Shown in pieces: positions 23,143 through 34,032 of a DNA stretch of 64,000 nucleotides. Below the pieces are notes generated by a model. The model saw only the letters and a program-made list of their open reading frames with translations, was not told the DNA's origin and made no database searches. A program made the translations under genes and the position numbers. Origin of the DNA: Carnegiea gigantea (Eukaryota; Streptophyta; Magnoliopsida; Caryophyllales; Cactaceae); NCBI GenBank assembly GCA_029747015.1, contig JAKOGI010000833.1:62001-126000 (forward strand), in the 5' to 3' direction. Each line of letters begins with the position of its first letter. Positions within the stretch are counted from its first letter, which is position 1.

Positions 23143-23890
23143 ATAAGAATAAGATGGCCATATGAATTTACAAAGTGGTATGGAGGGTAAGAATTAGCCT
23201 AAAAATCATACTCTCCATGAGTTGGGTATTTAAAAGCCTTGTTAACTTGTGCAAACGCATAGGTTTCCTAAGCTAATTTTTCAAAGAAATCCCAAACTTC
23301 ATTTTGAGTTTTAGATAATAATTCGATTAAACCTCCTGGACAAATTGACTTAATATAATTCCTTGACTTAACATTTAGACCCATAGTAATGACCTCACAA
23401 AATTTTCATTTTTCAAATTTATAATTCAGCTGAGCACGATAATTATTAAGCCTTGAAAAATAACTCTAAAAAGGTTCACACTCATATTGCGGGAAATAAA
23501 AAACTGACATTTGCAGTTTTTAAAGTTTTTAGAATTTTTTAATTTTTAGTGGTTTTTAATTTTTCAATTTCTTTCAATTTTAAGCTTTTCCATTTTTTGT
23601 GATTTTTTGAAGGTTTTGCTAATTTTTTTTTGATTTTAGCTTTTCTATTTTTTTTGGGGATTTTTGAATAACAAGAAATAACTAAGCTAAGTAACAACCG
23701 ATACCAACATAAAGAAAGTAAAATGAGACCTAGGTAGCCTAATAATAAAGTCATGAAATGAGCAAAACAAATCAACTAAACAAATCACAACTAATAAATA
23801 AATCACAACTAGTAATGAAATACACGAAACAAAGCATCAAATAAGAAAGGAGCTAAGAAAATGAAAATATGACCCAATCTCATGCCGTTG
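23143..23890 (-). pseudogene. degenerate N-terminal gag and leader of the nested element
   Basis: In broken frames about 23190-23500 gives gag-core fragments (MGLNVKSRN, CPGGLIELL, EVWDFFEKLA). Stops occur between them. 23500-23890 is T-rich on the + strand with no coding signal and leads to the primer site. Confidence 0.6.
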
Positions 23891-23908
23891 TCCCCGACAA
23901 CGACGTCA
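23891..23908 (-). promoter_or_regulatory. primer binding site, tRNA-Asp type (gag-only element)
   Basis: - strand TGACGTCGTTGTCGGGGA matches TGGCGCCGTTGCCGGGGA at 15 of 18, 6 nt from the LTR edge. It sets the element orientation. Confidence 0.85.
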
Positions 23909-23914
23909 AAAACT

Positions 23915-25523
23915 TGTTGGGAAATTTTGAGTGTAAATAAAAAGGGTCGCAGGCGTACAGCTTTCGCTGTAGTACTTGAGGGTTGTCTCCTCAGGGACAA
24001 GGATGAGATTATGGTCGCTAAGTGCGAAAATAACTAATTTAGCATCATTCTAACCTAATTAAGATGATAAACAACTAATTCTAAATCATCATCAGTTATC
24101 CCCATGATTTTTGTGATTGTGGTAAAATACCAACATCAACTATGGCTAATCTTTATTAAGTATGTCACCTAATGAGAAAGTTAAACTCATTCAACTAATA
24201 CTTGAAATTGCAAGACATCCTCACTATGACTAACAAAATGGGTTCACAAAGGAAAATGGCAAAATTAAACCAAGCTAACAATGACATTAATCGATAAACA
24301 GTAAAAGCAAATTGAAAAGGAAATAGAAGAGCTTACCTAACTCCTGTTGGTATTTCGCTGACTTCATGAAATAAGCTCTCAACCCAAGAGTAAAACTTCC
24401 ACCATTTCAGTAAGCAAAAAAAGGAAACAAGAATCGAAGCCTAAAAAAAGAACAACTGGAGCTAGAAGCAAAACAAAGTGAGGACAGTAAGAGAAAGGTG
24501 AACAAGGCATCCCTGCTCACATGAGCTCAGCCCGACCCTTCAAGCTCCATCAATGGAGTGTTGTATGCCTAGAACACTAAATTAGTAACAAAACTTGCAT
24601 AATCAAGCTGAAATTTAAAGCAAACAAAGCAACAGGGGAGGGGGCTTGTTATCGAAATTCAACCAAACCAACATCCAATTCTTGTAAAATCAAACTAGAT
24701 TCATGAATCACTACTGGGAAACTCAAAATTGCAGCAGTATTACATGAAATTCGAAACCCAAAATTCATTCTAACATCACAACCTAAAACCGAAATTTACC
24801 TTAAAATTCGAATGAGTGGAATGGGAACAAAATCAGAACTAAAAGTAAACCTAAGGCTGAAATTAGACCTAACCTAAAGCCCTAAAATTTCCTAAAATTC
24901 CCCCCTTCAATGGCGTCGCTGCTTTCATTTTATACCCAAGCCCTCTTCGATCCTCAACCCTTCGATTCGTAGATGTCGTGTACGGTGGGGATGATGCTGT
25001 GCTGATGGTGCGCTGTTGTTTGCTGCGCGAAATTTAGATGCATGGTTGGTGATGCATCGAAAGGAGAGAAAGGTGGAGATTGAAGAGAGAGAAAGAAGAG
25101 ATGAGATGCAGGTGAAGAAGATGGTGTGAGAGGTTGGGGTTTTGGGTTAGCTTTTGGGGGGTTGGGGATTGAAAAGAAGAAAGAGAAAATGAGTGAAGAT
25201 TAAGGGGGGAATTGAGATCATGTGCTGTGCACGTGGCGCTGGGGGAAATTTCAGTTTATTTTTTTTTTTTCTTTTTCTTCTTTCTTTGGGTTGAAAGGAA
25301 ACAGCCTTAGGGAATTGGGTCGGGTCTATTTGGCCTAGTTCTTCATTTTTCGATATTTTTCATCATTTTTCGCATTTTTTCCGTAATTATTTTCATTTTA
25401 TTCAAAACCTACAAAACAAAATAAAATCAAATAAAATCAAATAAAAACCTTAAAAATACGATTATAGCGAGTATAAAACAGGTGTAAAAATACCTTAAAA
25501 ATGACACATTTTTAGCACGAACA
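23915..25523 (-). repeat. 5' LTR of the nested gag-only element
   Basis: 1609-bp direct repeat of 18549-20147. Right edge acgaaca, followed by gttgc. It has a short local duplication (aataaaatcaaataaaatcaaataaa, about 25420-25445) compared with the other copy. Confidence 0.9.
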
Positions 25524-25528
25524 GTTGC

Positions 25529-26870
25529 CTCCCAAGAAGCGCTCTTTTAAGGTCAAGAGCTTGACCCTTCTTCTATGCGTGTTCTGGATCGGTAAGTGTA
25601 TGGACGTTGGCCTTATCGATAGGTTGTTCCATAAGATGTGGTTTTAATCGTTGTCCATTGATCGTGAACGCACTGGTGGACTGACTCCATATTTCAACTG
25701 CTCCATTGGATTGAACCTTGGTGATCTTAAATGGTCTTGATCATCAGGATTTCAGTTTGCCCAGAAACAATCTCAATCTGGAGTTGAATAATTGGACCAT
25801 GTTTCCTTTTTCAAACCTCCCCTTCATGATATATTTATCATGCCACTTCTTACTTCGCTCTTTGTAAATGCACAAACTCTCATAGGCTTCCAACCTTAGC
25901 TCATCTAGCTCATTTAGATGCAAAAATCTCCATTCTCTGGTTGCCTTAAGATCAAAATTGAGTGTCTTTATAGCCCAATATGCCTTATCTTCCATCTCTA
26001 TTGACAAGTGATAAGACTTTCCAAACACCAACCAGTATGGAGTGGTGCCTTGAGGAGTCTTGTAAGAGGTGCGGAACGCCCAAAAAGCATCATCAAGCTT
26101 AAAGGACCAATCTTTGCAGGACTGATCCACAGTTTTTTCCAATATGCTCTTCAATTCTCTATTCGAGAGTTCCACCTGCCCACTTATTTGGGGGTGGTAA
26201 GGCATGGCGATCTTATGAAATATCCCATATTTTTTTAAAAGTAACTCGAGTGGCTTGTTGCAAAAGTGTGTGCCATTGTCACTTAGAAGAGCTTTTGGTG
26301 TGCCAAACCTTGTAAAAATATTTTTCTTGAGAAACTTAAGGACATTCTTGAAATCATTTGTTGGGGAGGTAATGGCTTTCACCTACTTGAAAACATAGTC
26401 AACCGCCACAAGGATATAAAGGTTGTTATGAGACGGAGGAAAAGGACCCAAGAAGTCAATCCCTTATACATCAAATAACTTCACCTCAAGTATGCCACTT
26501 TGAGGCATCTTATGCCTCTTGGAAATGTTCCCTGTTCGTTGACATCCATCAAAAGTGATGACAAATCTCCTTGCATCCTTAAAGAGCGTGGGCCAATAGA
26601 AGCCTGCTTGGAGTACTTTCACAATCGTTTTATTTGGTCCATAATGGCCACCATAGGTTAAAGTATGTCAATGGTGTAAGACACTACGGACCTCATCTTC
26701 AGGCAAACACCTTCTATAAATCCCATCTCCACATATCTTATAAAGAAAAGGTTCTTTCCACACATAGTATTTGACATCAGCAAAGAACTTCTTTCTTTGT
26801 TGGTAGGGCAACCCTGGAGGTAATATTCTGCACACCTTGAAGTTCACCAAAACAACATACCATGGGGTAG
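25529..26870 (-). pseudogene. integrase, Athila copy 2
   Basis: - strand. The zinc-binding region begins near 26850 (WKEPFLYKICGDGIYRRCLPEDEV, ending in HH before a stop near 26667). The core is open at 25744-26382 (212 codons): LLSDNGTHF carries the second catalytic Asp and SGQVELSNRE the Glu; the first Asp lies in VAVDY just upstream (about 26395), before a stop. The C-terminal domain reads on in another frame to about 25530, ending with the FLGGN block where the gag-only element inserted. The D-D-E residues are all present in pieces but no single frame joins them. Confidence 0.85.
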
Positions 26871-27620
26871 CTTACTAGGATATAGCAAATAGTTGTTCAT
26901 TGGGGAAAAAGTCATTAATGGGGAGCTCTTCACTAGGAGTGGCCCCTAGGCCTAAATGAGATAGATGATCGGTAAACACATGTACTAACCTGGCCTTATC
27001 TTTGATCTCCAAATCAAACTCTTAAAGACGGAGGACCCATCGGATGAGTCGGGGTTTGGAGTCGGATTTTTTCATTAAATGTTTTAAAGTGGCATGATCC
27101 GTGAAAACGATAACCTTAGAATTGATCAAATAGGATCAAATGTTTTCCAAGGCAAAGACTACTACTAAGAACTCCTTCTTAGTCGTGGCATAATTCGAGC
27201 CCCATCAACAGTACGACTTACATAGTATATGGCATATGACTTATTGTCCTTTCGTTGGCCTAGAACAGCCCCTACTACATAGTCACTTGCATCACACATT
27301 GCTTTAAAAGGTAGCTCCCAATGTGGCGCTTGCATTACTGCGGTGGTGATTAGCGCCTCTTTTAACATGTGAAAAGTACTCAAGCATTCTTCATTAAATT
27401 CAAAAGGCACATCCTTGACAAGCACTTGGGTGAGAGGCTTTGCAATTTTTGAAACATCTTTAATGAACTGCCGATAAAAACTGATGTGTTTGCGAAAACT
27501 CCTCACACCTTTTAAAGAAGTCGATGGTGGCAATTTCTCAATCACCTCTGCCTTTGCTTTGTCAACTTCAATACCTTCGTTAGAGACAACATGACCAAAG
27601 ACAACCCCCTCTAAAAAATG
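26871..27620 (-). pseudogene. RNase H and RT connection, Athila copy 2
   Basis: 27165-27635 is open: EGVVFGHVVSNEGIEVDKAK, then the connection FYRQFIKDVSKIAKPL, then CDASDYVVGAVLGQR with the first RNase H Asp. The C-terminal part continues in other frames to about 26900 ([13 protein letters not shown] near 27070-27110; PRLIRWVL). The first residues of the open ORF overlap the edge of the palindromic insertion at 27613. Confidence 0.82.
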
Positions 27621-27957
27621 CACATGAAGTTTCATCCACAGTAAAACACCAAAAATAACCCGAATGGGGTAGGGGCTCCATAGAGGGGCTTATAGAAAAT
27701 GTGCATTCCTCTTAAATACAATAATAAATTACAAAATAAAATAATAATAAAAAAAGGAATGTACATTTTCTGTAAGCCCCTCCATGGGGCCCCTACCCCA
27801 TTCAGGTTATTTTTGGTGTTTTATTAGTGGATGAAACCTTATGTGCATTTTTTTCAATATGAATATGACATCCCCTCTCTCCCACTTCAAACCTCGAAAA
27901 CACCAAAAATAACCCGAATGCGGTAGGGGCCCTATGGAGGGGCTTTTCTATAAAATG
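27613..27957. repeat. palindromic insertion in Athila copy 2 pol
   Basis: Arms about 27613-27712 and 27754-27853 are inverted repeats of each other (aacaccaaaaataaccc; tagggg; agaaaatgt). A third, direct partial copy lies at 27897-27945. The whole is bounded by ctaaaaaatg (27611-27620) and ctataaaatg (27948-27957), a 10-bp direct repeat with one mismatch that duplicates the pol codons for His-Phe. It splits NWEKCHF from EGVVFGHV. A 9-10 bp duplication and long arms suggest a Mutator-type MITE, but the extreme ends do not pair, so the class is uncertain. Confidence 0.65.
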
Positions 27958-28790
27958 ACATTTCTCCCAATTCAAGACCAAATTCACATCTTCGCATCTT
28001 TGCAAAACCTTAAGTTATTCAAGCACTGATCATAGGTTGCACCATACATAGAAAAATCATATATCCTCAATACAATTAGAAAAAATGGCCATCATACAAT
28101 GTTGAAATGTGGTAGGGGCATTGCACAACCCAAATGGCATTCTTCTGTAAGCATATGTACCATAAGGGCATGTAAAAGTAGTCTTTACTTGGTCATTAGG
28201 ATGGATAGGGATTTGAAAGAATTCCGAATATCCATAGTAAAAATATGAGTTTTTAGCCAATCATTCAAGCATTTGGTCAATGAAGGGAAGGGGAAAGTAA
28301 TCTTTACGAATGGCTTTATTTAGTTTCCGACGATAAATGCACATACGCTAGCCTGTAAGAGTCATAATAGGGATTAGCTCAGTATTCTCATTTTTGACAA
28401 CAGTCATCCCTCATTTCTCAGGTATAACATGAACGAGGCTTACCCACGCATTATTAGAGATAGGGTAGATAATGCTGACCTTAAGTAACTTTAAAATCTC
28501 CTTTTTTACCACCTCTTGCATGCTAGGGTTCAATCTTCTTTGATGTTCAATTGAAGGCTTATGATCATCTTTCATTAAGATTTTATGCATACACAAAGAA
28601 GGATGAATTCCTTTTAAGTCATCATGGGTGTATCGTATGGCTTTATGATGCTTCCTAAGCACTCTAAGCAAAGAGTCACTTTGGGATGTATTCAAACTTG
28701 CATTCACAATCACTGGGTATGTAGATTTTAGTCCAAGAAATTCATGCCTCAAGGATGAAGGGAGAGGTTTTAGTTCAACATCGGGAGCTT
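27958..28790 (-). pseudogene. reverse transcriptase, Athila copy 2, active site deleted
   Basis: - strand. 28411-28752 gives the N-terminal region (HQRRLNPSMQEVVKKEILKLL, VHVIPEK). 28057-28260 gives the palm (GYSEFFQIPIHPNDQ, RRMPFGLCNAPTTFQ). Immediately after EDI the sequence (+ strand 28051-28066) skips to the codons for D-F-S: roughly 17-19 nt coding the FMDD region are missing, which also shifts the frame. NLVLNWEKCHF follows at about 27955-28000. A stop-containing stretch lies at about 28260-28410 (RMCIYRRKLN). The enzyme cannot be active. Confidence 0.85.
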
Positions 28791-28821
28791 TTACCTCATC
28801 AGACGAGGGCTTACCTTTATC

Positions 28822-29880
28822 TTATAATGATTCCACCTTAGCAAGGGAAAATGCAATTAGTGGAGAGGCTTCCAGAAGTTGACCACACTTGGCTACTGTG
28901 GGATTTTCATCCTTAATAGTGCTATTGTTCAACATCAAGTGCTCAAGTGGATCATTAGAATCAAGGTTAAATACGGCTTCCTGCATTAAACCATCAACCG
29001 CATTAATCTTATTACACTCATCAGAAATGGAAGGAAACTTAGCAGCTTTTAGTAAATTAAACTCCGCATGATCATTTCCCACTTCAAAAGATAGTGCACC
29101 ATTTTTCACATCGATGTGGCTCCCTTCAGTGGCCAGGAATGGTCTCCCAAGAAAGATAGGGGTCCATGTATCCTCCTCCATTTTTAGAATCACAAAGTCT
29201 AATGGTACATATAAATGCCCCACTTTTATTGGAACATCCTCTAAAATTCCCACGGTGTATTTTATAGAATGGGCTGCCAATTGTAAGGAGATAGTAGTTG
29301 GTCTTATCTCTCCTAATTTCAATTTTTCACACATAGAAAGGGGCATCGAGCTCATGCTTGACCCTAAATCGCATAAAGCATGTTCTATAGGCACATTCCC
29401 TATGAGACAGGGAATTGAAAAACTACCAAGATCCTTCAGCTTAGCTGAAACCTCGTTTTGGATTGCCGCACTGCATTCTTCAGTCAAAACTACAGTTTCA
29501 TGTTCTTCAAGCTTTCTTTTATTGGGCAGAATTTCTTTCAAAAATTTAGCATATGAAGGCATTTGAGTTAAGGCTTCAGTAAACGGAATGTGTATGTAGA
29601 GTTTTTTGAGGACTTTTAAGAACTTCCTAAATTGCAAATTGAGTTTTGCTTTAGCCATCCTTTAAAGAAATGGCAAAGGTGGGGTGTAGGGCTTTGGGAA
29701 AACAACCTTAGGATCCTTTGGAACCTCATCAGGCTTATGCACCACCTCATTAATCACTTCCTTAGAGGATGAAGACATCTCTTTCTCGACATTCTCAACA
29801 TGCTCGTTCTTATCATGCAAAGACTCATCGTTGGTAACCTCCTTAGGTCCCTTTAGATGTTTCCCTCCCCTTAAAATCAT
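28822..29880 (-). pseudogene. gag-protease linker and aspartic protease, Athila copy 2
   Basis: 29662-29880 starts MILRGGKHLKGP, the start of the linker, with acidic spacer and PKPYTPPLPF. After one frame change 28822-29658 is open for 278 codons: FLKVLKKLYIHIPFTEAL, then the retropepsin with ALCDLGSSMSSMP (active-site Asp; family usually ALCDLGAS), TTISLQLAAHSIKY, and IFLGRPFLATEG as the flap-distal block. It matches 2948-3740 of copy 1 block for block, with a better preserved frame. It would cut Gag-Pol. Confidence 0.82.
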
Positions 29881-31290
29881 TGCACTGCATTACTCCCCAG
29901 GGTTAAGCTCAGTCTTACTAGGAAGTCTATCTGGCGGCTTAGATGAAAAGCTAGCTTTTTGGGTAAGCTGGGCTTCCAAATCCTATTATGAGTTGTAAGC
30001 ACATCAACCTTTGAGGCTAATTGCTTAATGTACTCATCCTGTTTTTGTTGTGTCATAAGCATACTTTCCTTCATTGCTTCTAAATTGGACTTATGGAGTA
30101 CTTGAGAAGGGAAAGGAGGTCTTTAAAAATGGGGGGTGGTCTAGCATTCATTGGGGGCATATTCGAAGGGTTTGGATTAGATCTATATGAGAAGTTCAGA
30201 TGATTCTTCTAACCCAGATTATAGCTACTAGAATAAGTGTCATTGGCCGGTCTCGGGTTAAAGTTTTGAACATAGTTAACTTCGCTAGGGTCTTGGGAAA
30301 AAGGGCTCCCAACTTGACAATTCAAAGTCACATGCTCAGTAGAGCCACAAATTTCACAAGGGGAAGGGACACTAGAATTCACAGCATTAACATTCATTCG
30401 ATCAAATCTTTGACTCATAGCATCTACTTTAGCAGAAAGAAAAGTAAATGCATCAACTTTAAGCTTACTTTCAACCCGTTTGGGTTGGCCTTGTCCATTG
30501 GACCATTGGAAATTATTAAGTGTCATCTCCTCAATTAAGTTATAGGCTTCATCCTCAGTATTATTCGTCAAGGTTCCTCACGCCGTCACATCAATAGTAG
30601 ACCTTACAGATTGGGTCACACCATTATAAAAAGCTTGGATAATCATCCAATATTGAAGACCATGATGGGGATATAAGCGCAGCAAATCTTTAAACTGCTC
30701 CCAAGCTTCGTAGAGCGTCTCTTCATCTTTTTGCGTAAAGTTGGTGATTTGATTCCTTAAGCTGGCCGTTTTGTTCGGAGGGAAAACTTTAGCGAGGAAG
30801 GCTCTTGTTAACTCATCCCAAGTGGTAATACATTCCGATAGCAAACAGTGTAACCAAGCCCTTGTTTTATCTCTCAATGAGAAGGGAAATAAGCATAATC
30901 GGATGGCATCAGTAGAGACTCCATTAAGCTTCAACGTGTTGTACACCTCTAAAAAGACCGAGAGGTATAGATTCAGGTCTTCCAAAGAATTCCTCCAAAC
31001 TAGAATTGTTGCACCATGGAGATAAGCGCTGGTTTGAGTTCGAAATTGTTGGCATCAACTGTAGGGAGAGCGATACTTGAGGCAATCCATTGGACTCTAA
31101 GGGTAACGAAATCTCGAAGTGTCTTTCTTTGGTCACCTTCTCCTTTTACCATGTTTGTTAAATTCCTTCTTGCTTTGCATATTTGTTCTTTAATCCTTTG
31201 CTTCTTCCTCCTTAAGCAAAAAGTTCTTTCAATCTCAGGATCGGGTTCGTATAAGATTGGACTTTGCATAAATAGAAAAAATTTCTGCAA
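29881..31290 (-). pseudogene. gag of Athila copy 2
   Basis: - strand, three overlapping frames. 31000-31290: N-terminal region (YEPDPEIERTF), opening on TTG rather than ATG. 30578-30985: gag core (RAWLHCLL, TWDELTRAFLAKVFPP, TLYEAWEQFKDLLRLYPHHG). 30209-30571: DAMSQRFDRM and an intact CCHC knuckle CEICGSTEHVTLNC. 29877-30074 continues with IKQLASKVDVLTTHN. Frame changes near 30990 and 30575 break it. The knuckle is better preserved than in copy 1. Confidence 0.84.
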
Positions 31291-31404
31291 GCACTATCAC
31301 CAACACTACCAGAGCAATCAAACAAGAAAATAAAAAGAAACTGTAAAAGGTAATAAAATACTTAGTCACTTTCATAAGACTAACTCAAAAGTTAATAGAT
31401 TAAG

Positions 31405-31422
31405 TCCCCGGAAACGGCGCCA
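31405..31422 (-). promoter_or_regulatory. primer binding site, tRNA-Asp (Athila copy 2)
   Basis: - strand TGGCGCCGTTTCCGGGGA, 17 of 18 to the tRNA-Asp site, 6 nt from the LTR. Best preserved of the three sites of this type here. Confidence 0.92.
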
Positions 31423-31428
31423 AAAACT

Positions 31429-32598
31429 TGACCACTGCCGCAAGTGCATGGGTAGTCGTAGTATAGATAAAAAGATCGCTCTTCAGGGACCAATGTAATC
31501 TATTGGATTTTGTCTATCAAAATATGCTAAGGAAAATTATAATTCAAGAGGATTTAATTTAACAACTTCAAATTCACTAATTTTAAATCAATTAAGGAAA
31601 GATGCCTAGGGCTTCATGTAGTTATGAAAGTTAATTGGATCAAAATGATAAGCAAGTGCTTTTCTCTAATCCCTTAATCTCGAGGAATTGCAATCTCTCC
31701 AAAAATTGAGTCTATTCTTTCAAAATCAACCAAATTTTCCTAAACTAAGCAGAATTCATTCTTTCAAACTAAGTTGTCTTAATCCAAGTTGAATATCTTT
31801 GATTACTCTCTAGTTCTACTAACATGCAGATCTCTCTTTCGAGACGATGTTATGTCAGGCTTTGATAATCAAAGGTCACCTTTTAGTTTTTAACTCAATT
31901 ATTTCAAGTGTGCAAGCAAACTTTGGCCTAACATCCACTCACAACATGATAATCATTTGATAGGACGATTAAAACATGATCCAACTACACTTTTATAAAC
32001 TACTAAATTCCTAGACAAAATAAAACTACTCACACATGATAAAAGATGGAGAGCTTAACTGATATAGCCTTTCAACCAAGGGCTTCAAATCACCACTAAA
32101 TCAAACACACACTCTCAAGATTTCTTACTAAAACAATAATCAAACTAAGCATCTAAACTACAAGGAACAAAATTTGGGAAAGAAGATGAACTATGCTATC
32201 CTTGCTTCTTGTCCATTGCTGCTGAATGACGCTTTTTATAGAAAAATTTGGATATTTTCAGCCACACAGCCGAAGGAAAACAAAGTACAACAGTTTCACC
32301 TTTCACCACGTCCATGGCAGGCACCACAATTCGACTATGGTCTCAACTAGAACCGATTTTCTGCTCTTTCCTTGCTCCACGGGCATAGCAGCACATGGGT
32401 GTGCACGGAGGAGGTTAAAATACATCTAATAAGGGTCAAATGCTGGGTAAAAAGACCAACAATCATGCAAAACACATCAAACAACCATACGCAAGTATCA
32501 ATCAAGAATATGAGTATAGATTATGACATTAAGCACATAATTCTCCTAAAAATGTGGCAAAACAGCCCTAAAATGATTTATGCACTAAGAACTTATCA
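31429..32598 (-). repeat. 5' LTR of Athila copy 2
   Basis: 1170-bp direct repeat of 13606-14861, with small deletions relative to it. Flanked by tacat at 32599-32603. GC-rich segment at about 32306-32412. Confidence 0.93.
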
Positions 32599-32603
32599 TA
32601 CAT

Positions 32604-33376
32604 GCTTGCCAAAAATGCAATCAACTAAAGTAAAGGATGGAAGATTTACATTTCGCTCTTAGGATGACCTACCTGATTTGCTTAGAAACCCAGCAAAGTA
32701 ATGGTTTCTTAATCGATGGTTGGTTTTACTGATGAACTCTAGCACTTTCTCCCTAGATAAGAAACCCTAAAGCTCACATCTCTAGTATGATTTTATGTGT
32801 TTACCATATGATTTTCTGATACTTCGTTAATGATTTGATTTTCATCCTCCATAACTAAAGGGTCAGCCTCTTTTTTATAGTGGTTGAGAAGCTTAAATGA
32901 ATCAATCTATAGAAGGGAGACCTAACCCTGCTCCCATTAGGCTTAGCCCAAATAGGTCGACTTAATCAACTAGAATTCTAATTAGTTAATCAAATGAAAT
33001 TAATCCAATTAAAACTTTACTTAACCGGACACAGAATATTAATCCTTGTGGGGGTATGCTTGACTATCCTAATAGAAACAGGTTCAGTAAAGCAAAAAAG
33101 GGGTATATAACTGAGAGCTCGGCTAGGTTCTCCCTGAGATTGCCTATTCGGCTGATCTCAGGTACAAACTGCTTTATTTTACAAACAGACTCAATTTTTT
33201 TAAGACCACAACTCTGCTGGGCTCAAAAGAAGTGAAATTGGGATATTAATTTTTTCATTGGACTATTAAAAATAAGATTCCATTTTTAAGCGTCTACAGT
33301 TACCTCACTTTAGTCGAGCTAGGATATGCTGAAGGTCAAAGTGGTGGTTGCCATTTGTAGTTCTCTATCTGCTTGC
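32604..33376. other. non-coding DNA right of Athila copy 2
   Basis: No ORF or element edge recognised. Confidence 0.5.
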
Positions 33377-33805
33377 GATGATGTAGAATCTAAACCTAAC
33401 CACTGAGGGTCCAGAGACTTGGCGGCCACCAACTTTCGTTATGATGGTGGCCAATGTTAGAAATGCAGGCCTAGTCACTGAGGATCCTGAGATTTGACGC
33501 CTGCCAACTTTCGTCAAGACAGTGGCTGCTGATAAAATCCAAGCCTAACCGTTGAAGGTTCTGAGACTTGGCATCCGCCAGCTTTTGCTGTGGCGGTGAC
33601 CGATATTAGAAATCTAAGCCTAGTTGCTGAGGGTCATCAGGCTTGGCACCTGCCAACTTTTACTATGATAGTGGCCGATGATGTAGAATCCAAGCATGGT
33701 AATTGAGGGTCCTGAGACTTAGCACATGCCAAGTTTCATTAGGACAGTGGCTGATGATGTGAAATCCAAACCTAGGAGTCCTCCAACTTTCACTGTGACG
33801 GTTGC
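33377..33805. repeat. decayed tandem array, about 76-bp unit
   Basis: Five full units and one shortened unit. Anchors are gatgatgtagaatc-like starts, a central ctgagggtcctgagacttgg and an end ccaactttc...gtggcc. Units differ by many substitutions, so the array is old. The word cattgtactggga/gccagc follows at 33806 and again at 34040-34105. Confidence 0.75.
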
Positions 33806-33860
33806 CTAATGATGTCTCATTATACTGGAAGCCAGCATGTTCTTATTGTTTCATCGAATT

Positions 33861-34032
33861 AGCAGACCTTCTGCTAGTCTAGCGAACCTTTCGTTGGTTT
33901 AGCAGACTTTTCACCAGTCTAGTGAACCTTTTGTCGGCTTAGCGAGTTATAATGTTAACCTTTCACTGGTTTAGCGATCCTTGCACCGATTGAGTGAACC
34001 TTTCGCTGGGTTAGTGGACTTTTTGCCAGTCT
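33861..34032. repeat. 20-bp tandem array, 8 copies
   Basis: Units of the form agcgaacctttcgctggttt; the fifth copy has 12 extra bases. Every unit starts ag(c/t)(g/a). Not a CRISPR: the units abut with no spacers. Confidence 0.85.

Larger units (their letters stand above)
18549..25523 (-). mobile_element. gag-only LTR retrotransposon (TR-GAG-like), nested in Athila copy 2
   Basis: LTRs at 18549-20147 and 23915-25523, both bounded TGTTGGG...AACA. TSD gttac (18544-18548) and gttgc (25524-25528), 4 of 5. On the - strand a tRNA-Asp-type primer site lies inside the right LTR, so transcription runs right to left. The 3.8-kb interior holds a broken gag with a CCHC knuckle and a repeat-containing downstream ORF, and no protease, RT, RNase H or integrase. 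Such gag-only plant elements are known (often called TR-GAG); they need another element's pol. Its insertion site is immediately after the pol C-terminus of Athila copy 2. Confidence 0.9.
13606..32598 (-). mobile_element. Athila-type LTR retrotransposon, nested-interrupted (Athila copy 2)
   Basis: Reads on the - strand. LTRs lie at 31429-32598 (5') and 13606-14861 (3'); both have TGACCACTG at their left edge and ACTTATCA at their right on the + strand. Perfect 5-bp TSD tacat at 13601-13605 and 32599-32603. A tRNA-Asp primer site lies inside the 5' LTR. Order from right to left: gag, protease, RT, RNase H, integrase, [inserted gag-only element 18549-25523], Athila-specific ORF, untranslated region, 3' LTR. 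Without the insertion it is about 12.0 kb, the same size as copy 1. It is non-functional: RT is deleted at the active site and several frames are broken. Confidence 0.94.

Noticed and set aside
23539..23775. - strand Lys-rich ORF of 78 codons
   Set aside because: T-rich leader of the gag-only element read through; no gag motif.
29114..29566. 150-codon + strand ORF
   Set aside because: Antisense shadow of the Athila copy 2 protease.
33861..34032. Regular 20-bp repeats, CRISPR-like at first sight
   Set aside because: Units abut without spacers, and the context is plant repetitive DNA.
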